From Rickettsiales bacterium (GTDB lineage Bacteria; Pseudomonadota; Alphaproteobacteria; Rickettsiales; UBA1997), in contig CANMEW010000034.1 in NCBI GenBank assembly GCA_947496905.1, forward strand, positions 1-12,390: a DNA stretch of 12,390 nt, written 5' to 3'. The notes beneath the pieces were generated by a model that was given only the letters and a program-made list of their open reading frames with translations, did not search any database and was not told where the DNA came from. Positions 1 through 6,650 of the stretch are shown in pieces (within the stretch, counting starts at the first letter, position 1; each line of letters begins with the position of its first letter). A program made the translations under genes and the position numbers.

Positions 1-16
1 TTTTTCAGAGGTTCCC
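1..16. repeat. End of a dispersed inverted-repeat element, second copy
   Basis: The 16 bases tttttcagaggttccc are identical to 10122-10137, the right end of the 141-base element near the other end of the window. The match includes a third C outside the perfect inverted repeat, so the element may be one base longer than its symmetric part. The rest of this copy would lie to the left, outside the window. Confidence 0.75.
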
Positions 17-51
17 AAGTTCTGACTGTTACAATGTTTACAGTTTTTCAT
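1..51 (-). CDS. Zinc-ribbon transposase-like protein, 5' part only (interrupted or partial)
   Basis: Only the first 17 codons lie in the window; the ORF begins at an ATG at 51 and runs off the left edge. The first 12 residues, MKNCKHCNSQNL, have the C-x-x-C knuckle that opens the N-terminal zinc ribbon of IS1-type transposases, which bind DNA through it. A GGAG Shine-Dalgarno at 57-60 lies 5 bases before the ATG, so the start is well supported. After codon 12 the reading continues straight into the conserved end of a dispersed repeat (1-16), reading GTSEK, which does not look like transposase sequence. The gene was therefore probably interrupted by the repeat. The transposase assignment rests on a dozen residues; another small zinc-ribbon protein is possible. 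Confidence 0.4.
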   Translation of the reverse strand, partial: MKNCKHCNSQNLGTSEK

Positions 52-309
52 ATTCACTCCAAATTGAGGTTAAAAAACCTTAATTTGGAGTGGGGAGTTT
101 TAAAATCTATAGTTACTTAGCAATGCCCTCGTGCATAAATTAAGAGGCGCCCATAGATTTATTTTGCCGAGACTGGGGTTTGTTTTGCGTCTCGGTGTGC
201 AGATACTTTTGTGGCTGCGGGATGAGATGTGTCCGGCGCAGGAGCAGTTTGCGCTGGAGGAGGGCTGGAATTATTTTCTATTTTTTTTTGCGAAGAAATT
301 GCCCTAGTC
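52..309. other. Interval between the zinc-ribbon ORF and gmhB
   Basis: No ORF with a normal start and a recognisable product lies here. The interval holds the 55-92 hairpin, an 8-base pairing between aaatctat (about 102-110) and atagattt (153-160), a perfect 7-base inverted repeat (ccgagac 167-173 with gtctcgg 189-195), a run of nine Ts (271-279) and the Pro/Ala-rich open frame described separately. I found no tRNA, rRNA, tmRNA or SRP RNA signature on either strand. Confidence 0.5.
55..92 (-). promoter_or_regulatory. Hairpin enclosing the ribosome binding site of the zinc-ribbon ORF
   Basis: Arms 55-71 and 76-92 are complementary over 17 bases with a single imperfect pair (66 with 81) and a 4-base loop. 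In minus-strand RNA the distal arm contains the GGAG that precedes the ATG at 51, so folding would hide the ribosome binding site. Hairpins of this kind are known to limit translation of some insertion-sequence transposases. The imperfect pair is C-A in minus RNA and G-U in plus RNA. A plus-strand terminator, with only four Ts after it (98-101), is the alternative. The structure is clear; the role is inferred. Confidence 0.55.
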
Positions 310-341
310 TTAATCCAAAAGGAAATTAGATAATGGCTGCC
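159..341 (-). other. Pro/Ala-rich open frame downstream of gmhB (displaced tail or tiny gene)
   Basis: On the minus strand a frame is open from just after an in-frame stop (342-344) to TAA at 159-161, about 60 codons. Its second half reads like a real disordered tail rich in Pro, Ala, Thr and Ser, for example NSSPPPAQTAPAPDTSHPAA. It has no ATG, GTG or TTG start. It overlaps the last 32 bases of gmhB in another frame, so a single-base indel between 310 and 341 would fuse it to GmhB. It could be a frameshifted GmhB extension, the remnant of another gene, or chance composition. GmhB proteins do not normally carry such a tail, so I make no functional claim. Confidence 0.3.
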
Positions 342-912
342 TTAGCGAATACTTTTTTTCCCATTTGAGAGTTGGTATTAGGGTTGTGACGTCAAAAAGA
401 TTTTTCACCGACAAGTCGAATAAATCTTCGCTGATTTTTTCTTTTTGGTTGAAGAAAATTTTTAATCCGATTCCCGCTGCTTTTGCCGCCATCATGTCGA
501 CATCTCTGTCGCCAATCATTAGTGATTTTTTTGGATCAATATTAAATTCTTCAATCGCCTTCAGAAGCATGCCGGGATGGGGTTTGCGGTCGAAAGAATC
601 ATGGCGGTATTTCTCAATTTTTGCCTCAAGATGATGTGGGCAATAAAAAGTTTTGGTAATTTTGACGCCCTGCTTCAGGAATTCGCTTTCCATCCATTTC
701 GTTAATTCCAGAAATTTCTCCTCGCTGTAAAAGTCTCGGGCAATGCCGGACTGATTAGTTGCTACGATGATTAGATAGCCAAGCTCTTGCGCCCTTCGAC
801 AAAGCTCAAAAATTCCCTCGACGAATTCGAATTTTTTCACTTCAAAAACATAGCCGTAATTGACATTAATCACCCCGTCGCGATCGAGAAATAATGCTTT
901 GTTTTGTGGCAC
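310..912 (-). CDS. gmhB: D-glycero-D-manno-heptose 1,7-bisphosphate 7-phosphatase-like HAD hydrolase
   Basis: This HAD-superfamily phosphatase of 200 residues most resembles GmhB, which removes the C7 phosphate from heptose bisphosphate during synthesis of the ADP-heptose used for LPS core or surface glycans. Visible motifs are FLDRDGVIN (nucleophile D10 and acid/base D12), TNQSG around 52-56, RKP with K110 and GDRDVDM with D135 and D139. The first half of the zinc loop is present (CPHH, 91-94), but the usual C-x-C before RKP is replaced by DSFD, so zinc binding is probably lost or altered. The start is a GTG abutting the stop of the DUF5989 gene, which implies translational coupling. About 20 C-terminal residues beyond the usual end look unconserved. 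A related histidinol-phosphatase-like HAD role is possible. Confidence 0.85.
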   Translation of the reverse strand: MPQNKALFLDRDGVINVNYGYVFEVKKFEFVEGIFELCRRAQELGYLIIVATNQSGIARDFYSEEKFLELTKWMESEFLKQGVKITKTFYCPHHLEAKIEKYRHDSFDRKPHPGMLLKAIEEFNIDPKKSLMIGDRDVDMMAAKAAGIGLKIFFNQKEKISEDLFDLSVKNLFDVTTLIPTLKWEKKYSLRQPLSNFLLD

Positions 913-1062
913 TTAAAAAATCGTGTAAATGAAGGGAGCGACTGCCGAACCTTGCGCCACAACGATTAACAAGCCAAGAAGTAGCATGATTGCAATGATT
1001 GGCAATAGCCAAAATTTTTTTCTAACCTTTAGGAAGGTCCAGAGCTCTTTGATGAGTGACAT
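913..1062 (-). CDS. DUF5989 family small membrane protein
   Basis: This 49-residue protein has a short basic amphipathic N-terminus (MSLIKELWTFLKVRKKFW), one hydrophobic segment at about 18-36, and the ending AQGSAVAPFIYTIF. That length and ending match the DUF5989 family, single-pass proteins found next to SxtJ-like proteins and SGNH hydrolases, often with a carbamoyltransferase, in polysaccharide or natural-product clusters. Their biochemical role is not established. It lies 18 bases after the SGNH hydrolase stop, and its TAA directly abuts the GTG of gmhB. No Shine-Dalgarno is evident. The neighbours support the assignment strongly, and the protein probably assists a membrane-bound glycan-modifying assembly. 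Confidence 0.8.
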   Translation of the reverse strand: MSLIKELWTFLKVRKKFWLLPIIAIMLLLGLLIVVAQGSAVAPFIYTIF

Positions 1063-1080
1063 GATTATACGGAATCTGGG

Positions 1081-2139
1081 TTAAAAATTGGTGACGGTTT
1101 TTTGTAATTTTTGCGCGATAAATTCGGCGACTATTCTCGAGCCTTCGCTGTTCAAATGCACGGAGTCGTAGAGATATTGATCGGTTCCAGAGATGTTGCG
1201 AGCTAGGTCGATTAGTAGTACATTATTTTCTTTCGCGACTTGACGGGCAGTGTTGTGGAGATCTATGTAAAGCCGGCGATAGGCTTGGTCAAAGGCTTTG
1301 TCGGTATTTTTATCAATTGTGAAATCTGGGTGAGTCTCAATTTTGTTGAATTGGGTCATGATTACCGGAGTTGCTCCTGCTGCCTTGGTGACGGTAATGA
1401 ATAAGGTTAAAATCTTACGATATTCGCTTTTGACTTTTTCTTGATGAGAGTGGTCTGGAATGAGATTTTTAAAAGGAGATGCCGCCCATTCATTTTTAAA
1501 ATTTCTGAGTGAAGAGCTATTTTTGCTGAAGCATCCAAGGTTTGATCTACTGACATTGCGATTCCAGTAAGTTGCTTCGTAGAGTAAGGTAGAGAGGTCG
1601 TTAATATTTTCCATGAGCACCACAATATTTGGGTTCAATGGCAGCACTTTATTTACTAAATTATTGAGAGAATGGATGGAATTATTCCCGCTTTTTCCGC
1701 CATTGTAGGAGTTAATTTTCTTACCGGTTTTTTTTTCAAGAATCCTTCCAACCAAATAGGGGAAGCGGTAAGGCTCGTCCGCATATTCGCATTCTGTAGT
1801 CGAGCCACCAAGAAAAAAAATATTTACGTCAGGATTGTCGTGAATTTTGCTCGGGCTAATGAAGCCATTCTCGTCAGTACGAAAGTTGAATTTCTGACTT
1901 GTGTTGTAGGGAGGAATTCGGAAGGAATTTTGATTTGGTTTATTTTCGCGCAGCGCCACATTCCTTTTGCCGTGGCATCTGATTTGATATGCCGCTTTGT
2001 CAAGCAGGCTGTAATTTTCTTCGCTGGGAGAATCTTGAAAAATTTTGAGAGTCGTAATAAAAAAAAATGCTGCGATGAAAATAATGTTGATGCCGAGCAA
2101 AATAAATTTTGGATTTTTTTCGAAGAAATTTTGCGGCAT
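1081..2139 (-). CDS. Membrane-anchored SGNH/GDSL hydrolase
   Basis: This protein of 352 residues has a hydrophobic segment at about 11-31 that should anchor it in the inner membrane with the catalytic domain outside. The SGNH blocks are in order: FLGGSTTE with nucleophile S113 (109-116), a glycine block NGGKSGNN (146-153), ENIND (177-181) for the block III Asn, and DSVHLN with D325 and H328. Such enzymes hydrolyse or transfer ester groups, typically acetyl groups on surface polysaccharides. Its ATG overlaps the stop of the SxtJ-like gene by one base (TAATG), so the two are translationally coupled. With DUF5989 following, this is the known SxtJ/DUF5989/SGNH grouping. The substrate cannot be read from sequence. 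Confidence 0.85.
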   Translation of the reverse strand: MPQNFFEKNPKFILLGINIIFIAAFFFITTLKIFQDSPSEENYSLLDKAAYQIRCHGKRNVALRENKPNQNSFRIPPYNTSQKFNFRTDENGFISPSKIHDNPDVNIFFLGGSTTECEYADEPYRFPYLVGRILEKKTGKKINSYNGGKSGNNSIHSLNNLVNKVLPLNPNIVVLMENINDLSTLLYEATYWNRNVSRSNLGCFSKNSSSLRNFKNEWAASPFKNLIPDHSHQEKVKSEYRKILTLFITVTKAAGATPVIMTQFNKIETHPDFTIDKNTDKAFDQAYRRLYIDLHNTARQVAKENNVLLIDLARNISGTDQYLYDSVHLNSEGSRIVAEFIAQKLQKTVTNF

Positions 2140-2525
2140 TAAAACTGATTCCTCATGTCTCCTGGCTGGCTCTTGCGGTCAATGAAATAGCTGTTTGAGA
2201 GTCTATTCATTTTTTTAGAGAGAAGATCTTTTTTTAGTAAGCGTAGCGCAATTCCAACTGGTGCGAAAATTCCGTAAAACAAAATAAAGCTGATCAAAAA
2301 ACCATTCACTCTACCGAGAACGTCTCCAACTTTTATCCAATTTTGATAAAATCTTATTCGTAAATAAATTTTTGGACAAAGCGCCGCGCTTAGAAAAAAC
2401 AGTGCTGAAAGGCTGGATGAGGCGATGAAAAACTTTTCACTTTTGTAGGAGGTGATTGTAAAAATTAACCCCCAGATGAATCCGAAGATCCGTAAATCGC
2501 GCGAGGTAATTTTTGTGCTTTTCAT
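2139..2525 (-). CDS. SxtJ family membrane protein
   Basis: This 128-residue protein has hydrophobic segments at about 11-26, 33-51 and 70-93, then a charged tail. The last part carries the SxtJ family pattern: a W-x-x-x-G-x-x-L-G-x-V stretch (63-73), APVGIALRL (88-96), KKD (98-100) and a final SYF before basic residues. SxtJ is named from the saxitoxin cluster, but most members sit in glycan clusters with SGNH hydrolases, DUF5989 proteins and carbamoyltransferases; their function is unproven. The start ATG is 2 bases after the receiver-protein stop. No carbamoyltransferase is present in this window, so the partner enzyme may lie elsewhere. Confidence 0.75.
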   Translation of the reverse strand: MKSTKITSRDLRIFGFIWGLIFTITSYKSEKFFIASSSLSALFFLSAALCPKIYLRIRFYQNWIKVGDVLGRVNGFLISFILFYGIFAPVGIALRLLKKDLLSKKMNRLSNSYFIDRKSQPGDMRNQF

Positions 2526-2527
2526 AA

Positions 2528-3577
2528 TTATTTGATGAGGCGGTGTGATGGGATGGTAAGAATGGCGGTGTTTTCTTTCCCCTCAACTATTTCGAAGCGA
2601 CAATTCTGCTTATCTAAAATTTTACTGATTTGCGCCTCATCTACATTGGCTATGAGGTTAATAGTTTTTTGCGAGCTCAGGTAAAAAATTACCACCATTT
2701 GATCCAAATGATCAGTCATCAGCGTGACTTTGACCGTGGCTTCTGAGTCAGATTTAAACATGCCAGAAAAAATTTTACGCAAAGCATCGATTAGAATTAG
2801 GCGGTCAATTTTAAGGCGAGATGCTGGTTCTGACTCAAAAGGGCGCTCAAGATTGATGCGAGTTTTAAACTTGTCACTCAGGCCACCGACAAACTCTTCC
2901 AGAAAATCAGACATCGCAAAAATTTCCTCGTCGGCATTCAGCTTATTATCAATGACGTTGACGTCTAGAGCGTTGTAAATCGTGCTGCGGAGTTTTGTGG
3001 CATTAATGTGAATCTTTTCGAAATCCTCCATGTAGCGCCGGTGTGACAAAGGGCCGTAAGGTTCTTGCTTAAGGATGGAGGCGGTTTGACTGATGATGTC
3101 GAGATAGGAAAAAAGATCTGCTGGCAGAACGACTGCGACCTGATTTTTTAGATTGTTGATGTTGCGATTGTGGACTTCCTGAATTCTTGATGTGTTGGTG
3201 GTTTTTTCTCTAATCTTAGCAATCATCAAATCGAAATCGATCGGTTTGATCATGTAGTCGTTGGCTGATAGGTTAACGCCCTTGATAATGTCATCCTTTT
3301 GCCCCAATGCAGTTAAAAAAATGAATGGCGCCGTATTGTTGCGGATGTTTTTACTTTCTCTAATTAGTTGCAGCAGCCCGTAGCCATCTATTTCTGGCAT
3401 CATGATGTCTGAGATTACCAAGTCAGGTTTAGTCTTTACAAAAACTTCAAAACCCTGTTTTCCATTCTCAGCTTCAAAAACTTCAAAACCCTCGTCGCGC
3501 AAAATTTCAGCGATATTCTCGCGAATATCTTGCTCATCTTCGACGCATAAAATTTTTATTTTTCTCTCTTCGGTCAT
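2528..3577 (-). CDS. Response regulator receiver fused to a histidine-kinase-like domain lacking the phospho-histidine
   Basis: Numbered from the ATG at 3577 (349 residues), residues 7-125 form a full receiver domain: acidic pair E13/D14, phospho-acceptor D57 in VISDIMMP, T89 and K111 in IKP. The remainder resembles a kinase dimerisation domain of the PdhS/PleC type: a helix like the H-box, then YGPL (174-177), RRY (180-182) and NALD. Where a kinase has S-H-E-L-R-T-P-L-N, this reads P-A-D-L-F-S-Y-L-D, with Ala at 153 in place of His. I see no ATP-binding N or G boxes in the last 120 residues. It probably receives a phosphate and signals by protein contact rather than DNA binding. A TTG at 3589, overlapping greA, is an alternative start; the ATG 4 bases after the greA stop is preferred. 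No partner kinase lies nearby. Confidence 0.75.
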   Translation of the reverse strand: MTEERKIKILCVEDEQDIRENIAEILRDEGFEVFEAENGKQGFEVFVKTKPDLVISDIMMPEIDGYGLLQLIRESKNIRNNTAPFIFLTALGQKDDIIKGVNLSANDYMIKPIDFDLMIAKIREKTTNTSRIQEVHNRNINNLKNQVAVVLPADLFSYLDIISQTASILKQEPYGPLSHRRYMEDFEKIHINATKLRSTIYNALDVNVIDNKLNADEEIFAMSDFLEEFVGGLSDKFKTRINLERPFESEPASRLKIDRLILIDALRKIFSGMFKSDSEATVKVTLMTDHLDQMVVIFYLSSQKTINLIANVDEAQISKILDKQNCRFEIVEGKENTAILTIPSHRLIK

Positions 3578-3581
3578 AAAT

Positions 3582-4055
3582 TCAGGCAAATCGTACTTCT
3601 AAAATTTCGTAATTACTTACCCCTCCTGGAGTTTTTATTTCGACATCATCGCCGACCTCTTTCCCGATCAAAGCACGTGCAACTGGCGACAAGATTGCGA
3701 TCAACCCAGAGTCAATGTCTGCTTCAAATTCACTAACGATTCTGTAGGTCACTTTCTTGCCGCTGCTTAAGTCTTCCAATGTCACGAAGGCGCCAAATTT
3801 AACTTTCGTTCCGGATAAATTCGAAACATCAATTACTTCTGCGCGCTGAAATTTTTCTTCTAAATTGGCGATTTGTGCTTCAACGAAACCCTGCCGATCT
3901 CGCGCTGAATGATATTCAGCATTTTCCTTGAGATCTCCAAGTTCACGCGCAGCAGCAATTTGCGTAATAATTTTTGGCCTCTCGACATTTTTGAAATTCT
4001 CGATTTCAGCTTTCAGCCTTTGGTAGCCTTCCTTCGTGATTTGAAATTTTTCCAT
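3582..4055 (-). CDS. greA: Transcription elongation factor GreA
   Basis: GreA enters the secondary channel of RNA polymerase and stimulates cleavage of backtracked transcripts. At 157 residues it is full length. The N-terminal coiled coil (about 1-75) carries ARELGDLKENAEY (37-49) with the tip acidic residues D41 and E44, which coordinate the catalytic magnesium. The C-terminal FKBP-like domain ends with SPVARALIGKEVGD and TPGG, as in other GreA proteins. The ATG at 4055 follows a Shine-Dalgarno AAGG (4063-4066) by 7 bases. It sits 10 bases after ahcY and 4 bases before the receiver-protein ATG, so it is part of the same run. Nothing unusual is seen. Confidence 0.97.
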   Translation of the reverse strand: MEKFQITKEGYQRLKAEIENFKNVERPKIITQIAAARELGDLKENAEYHSARDRQGFVEAQIANLEEKFQRAEVIDVSNLSGTKVKFGAFVTLEDLSSGKKVTYRIVSEFEADIDSGLIAILSPVARALIGKEVGDDVEIKTPGGVSNYEILEVRFA

Positions 4056-4065
4056 TCTCTAACCT

Positions 4066-5358
4066 TTAATATTTGTAATTGTCGCTTTTGAATGGGCCTT
4101 CAATGCCGATATTCAAATACTCCGCTTGTTTTTTGTTCAGTTTGGTCAACTTCATCCCAAGTTTTTCTAGGTGCAGCATCGCAACTTTTTCGTCCAATTC
4201 TTTTGGTAGAATGTAGACCTTATTTTCGTATTTTTGGTAATTGTTCCAAAGCTCGATTTGCGCCATTACTTGATTGGTAAAGCTTGCCGACATCACAAAA
4301 GCGCTGTGTCCCGTAGCGCATCCGAGGTTTAACAATCTTCCTTCCGCAAGCAGAATAATTCTTTTGCCGTCAGGGAAAGTGATTTGGTCAACCTGTGGCT
4401 TGATGTTGGTCCATTTCAAATTTCTCAAAGCTTCGACCTGAATCTCATTGTCGAAATGCCCAATATTTCCAACAATCGCGCAGTCCTTCATGGCGCGCAT
4501 ATGCTCGATGGTAATGATGTCCACATTGCCGGTTGTGGTGATGAAAATATCGGCGGCAGAAACCGCATCTTCAATTGGTGAAACTTGGAATCCAGCCATT
4601 GCTGCTTGCAAGGCACAGATCGGATCGATTTCGGTAACAACAACTCTTGCACCCTGCGATTTAAAAGCCTCAGCGCAGCCTTTACCAACATTTCCGTAGC
4701 CACAAATTACCACCATTTTTCCGGCAATCATGACGTCAGTTGCACGTTTAACGCCGTCGATTACGCTTTCTTTGCAACCGTAAAGATTGTCGAATTTTGA
4801 TTTGGTTACGGCGTCATTCACATTGATTGCCGGCACTTTTAACCGACCCTCCTTTTCCATTTGGTAAAGTCTTGCCACGCCAGTGGTGGTCTCTTCTGAC
4901 AAGCCTTTAATCCCCGCTAAAATTTCTGGATATTCTTGGTGAATCATTTTGGTTAAATCGCCGCCATCATCCAAAATCATGTTTGGTTTCCAATCTTTTT
5001 TGCCGTCGATTGTTTGTCTGATGCACCATTCATATTCCTCCTCGCTCTCCCCTTTCCATGCGAACACTGGAATGCCAGCTTCAGCTATTGCAGCAGCGGC
5101 GTGGTCCGATGTTGAAAAAATATTACAAGAGCTCCAGCGCACCTCTGCGCCAATGGCAATCAAGGTTTCGATGAGTACGGCGGTTTCAATTGTCATGTGC
5201 AAACATCCAACAATTTTGGCGCCTTTAAGTGGCTTGGATGTGCCAAATTCGCGGCGCAAAGACATTAGTCCGGGCATTTCATTTTCTGCTAATGTGATTT
5301 CTTTTCTGCCCCATGCAGCCAAAGAAATATCCTTCACGCGGTAGTCGTTGTTAGTCAT
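4066..5358 (-). CDS. ahcY: Adenosylhomocysteinase (S-adenosylhomocysteine hydrolase)
   Basis: This cytosolic NAD-dependent enzyme splits S-adenosylhomocysteine into adenosine and homocysteine, relieving product inhibition of methyltransferases. It has 430 residues, close to the family norm. Visible features are CLHMT with H54, the ILDDGGD segment (128-134), SEETTTG with E155/E156, K186 and D190 in the NDAVTKSKFD stretch, the NAD-binding CGYGNVGKG (219-227), GNIGHFD with H301, and the C-terminal DNYKY lid that supplies Lys and Tyr. It lies 8 bases after the prepilin peptidase gene and 10 bases before greA, with no clear Shine-Dalgarno. Two methyltransferase-linked genes (rlmE and a Trm112-like ORF) occur in the same window, though not in this operon. 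Confidence 0.97.
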   Translation of the reverse strand: MTNNDYRVKDISLAAWGRKEITLAENEMPGLMSLRREFGTSKPLKGAKIVGCLHMTIETAVLIETLIAIGAEVRWSSCNIFSTSDHAAAAIAEAGIPVFAWKGESEEEYEWCIRQTIDGKKDWKPNMILDDGGDLTKMIHQEYPEILAGIKGLSEETTTGVARLYQMEKEGRLKVPAINVNDAVTKSKFDNLYGCKESVIDGVKRATDVMIAGKMVVICGYGNVGKGCAEAFKSQGARVVVTEIDPICALQAAMAGFQVSPIEDAVSAADIFITTTGNVDIITIEHMRAMKDCAIVGNIGHFDNEIQVEALRNLKWTNIKPQVDQITFPDGKRIILLAEGRLLNLGCATGHSAFVMSASFTNQVMAQIELWNNYQKYENKVYILPKELDEKVAMLHLEKLGMKLTKLNKKQAEYLNIGIEGPFKSDNYKY

Positions 5359-5366
5359 AAATTTAT

Positions 5367-6122
5367 TTAAAGAGTTGGAGGGAAGAAGAGGAGCCAGAAA
5401 AATGGGATGATCAGCGCGTAGCCAAAGCCGGCATGTTTTTTTCTTGCAGGGACGTTGAAAATTAAGAGCATCGTCAGGATCGCCATTGCTGCCAAGAAGT
5501 AGAACAGGAAGAGTTCTTTTGGTAGGCAGATGGAAGCAATCAAGATGAATTTAGCGTAATCAAAAGATTGATTCTGACTCGAGAAAAAACCGTCAGTTTT
5601 TTTGTAGAAAATTTGGTAAAAAATGACGGAGGCGATTACCCCAAAGGCTGATGAAAAAATAACATTGGTGATGTTTTGATCTTGCAGCACGCGGTTCGCC
5701 AGACCAATCGTTAAAATAAAATTTAAAACCGATTGCGGAAAAGTCGTGTGGGTAATGTCGGTTGCAATCAATATTGCCAAGCTGACAGAGAGCATGGCGT
5801 AAATTAAAAATTCCTGACTGAAGGAAAATTTAACGTAGCACAAAACGAATAAAGCGGTGGTTAGGAATTCAATTAGCAGGTGGGTGCGCGGAATTTTTAC
5901 CTTACAACTTCTGCAGCGACCAAGGGTGAAAAGCCAGTTAAGTAAAGGGATGAGGTCACGAGTTTTAATTACAACATTACATTGAGGGCATCTTGATTTT
6001 GGTCCAAAATATCGACCGAAACAAGATTCTCCAAGTGGTAGGCGGTAAGCAAAAAGCGTGGCGTAGGAGCCAAAGATCGCTCCAAAAACTGCTGCTAAAA
6101 TTATTCCGAAAATCTGCTCCAT
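5367..6122 (-). CDS. Type IV prepilin peptidase (A24 family), second catalytic motif degenerate
   Basis: This 251-residue polytopic inner-membrane protein belongs to the PilD family, which cleaves and may methylate prepilins and pseudopilins. The N-terminal part has GSYATLFAYRLPLGES (18-33) and two CxxC pairs, CPQC (45-48) and CRSC (70-73), as in the PilD cytoplasmic domain. The first catalytic Asp is D122 in IATDITHTTFPQ, although the usual Pro-Asp end of that motif reads Pro-Gln. The second site, normally G-x-G-D-x-K-L, reads SFDYAKF (186-192): an Asp (D188) and a Lys remain, but the glycines are missing and the Asp is shifted. The enzyme may be weakened or divergent. The start overlaps the cytochrome stop by one base (TAATG). 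No pilin gene is nearby. Confidence 0.85.
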   Translation of the reverse strand: MEQIFGIILAAVFGAIFGSYATLFAYRLPLGESCFGRYFGPKSRCPQCNVVIKTRDLIPLLNWLFTLGRCRSCKVKIPRTHLLIEFLTTALFVLCYVKFSFSQEFLIYAMLSVSLAILIATDITHTTFPQSVLNFILTIGLANRVLQDQNITNVIFSSAFGVIASVIFYQIFYKKTDGFFSSQNQSFDYAKFILIASICLPKELFLFYFLAAMAILTMLLIFNVPARKKHAGFGYALIIPFFWLLFFPPTL

Positions 6123-6646
6123 TATTTTTGCCTCTCTAAAAATAGGATCACGTCAGCGCGATCTTGCGGTTTTTTCAAACCTGGAAAGGCCATTTTTGTT
6201 CCCGGAATGAAATCTTTTGGTTTGGCAATAAATTGATCGATCGATCCCCTGTCCCACGCTCCGCCTTTTGTCTTCATTGCCGATGAGTAAGAGAATCCCG
6301 TGGCGGCTCTAGCTCTGCCAATCACGCCAAATAAATTCGGACCAACTTTTGCAGCTTCACCTTTCCCAGCAGTGTGACATGAAGCGCATTTCTTAAAAAT
6401 TTTTGTCCCGCGATCAATGTCAGCTAGACTCATCAATGATGATAGATCGGCAGGCTTCTCCTCTTTTTTTACCACCGCCTTTCCATCCGCAGAAATTTCA
6501 ATTTGAAAACCTCTCTTCACCATTTTTTTTGGCTGGTAAAGTAGGTCGGTGGCGAAGATGGCGAACAGCAATATGGTGGCAGAAATTACGAAAGCTGGTG
6601 CAAGATTTTTTACTTGAGCAGTGAGTAGTTCTTTGAATTTTTTCAT
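6122..6646 (-). CDS. cycM: Membrane-anchored class I cytochrome c (CycM-like)
   Basis: This 174-residue protein has an uncleaved N-terminal anchor at about 17-37 and a periplasmic cytochrome domain. CASCH at 87-91 binds heme covalently, with H91 as one axial ligand, and GTKMAFPG supplies M152 as the other. GPNLFGVIGR and the C-terminal DVILFLERQK are typical of class I mitochondrial-type cytochromes. In alphaproteobacteria such CycM proteins carry electrons from the bc1 complex to an aa3-type oxidase. The chosen ATG at 6646 lies 4 bases after the prs stop; a longer reading starting at 6721 would overlap prs by about 70 bases and add residues of no family character. The symbol is given by resemblance and context. 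Confidence 0.85.
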   Translation of the reverse strand: MKKFKELLTAQVKNLAPAFVISATILLFAIFATDLLYQPKKMVKRGFQIEISADGKAVVKKEEKPADLSSLMSLADIDRGTKIFKKCASCHTAGKGEAAKVGPNLFGVIGRARAATGFSYSSAMKTKGGAWDRGSIDQFIAKPKDFIPGTKMAFPGLKKPQDRADVILFLERQK

Positions 6647-6650
6647 GGGA

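Noticed and set aside
134..195. Possible structured RNA gene near the left edge
   Set aside because: Short stems are present, but no SRP, tmRNA, RNase P, 6S or tRNA signature could be recognised.
1063..1068. TATAAT-like hexamer just before the DUF5989 start
   Set aside because: It touches the ATG, has no -35 at a proper distance, and the gene lies within an operon, so a promoter would need a leaderless message.
1672..2142. 156-codon plus-strand open frame
   Set aside because: It is antisense to the SGNH hydrolase, whose catalytic blocks are all intact, and resembles no family.
3578..3589. TTG start for the receiver protein
   Set aside because: It overlaps greA and adds only four residues; the ATG at 3577 is the simpler choice, though TTG cannot be excluded.
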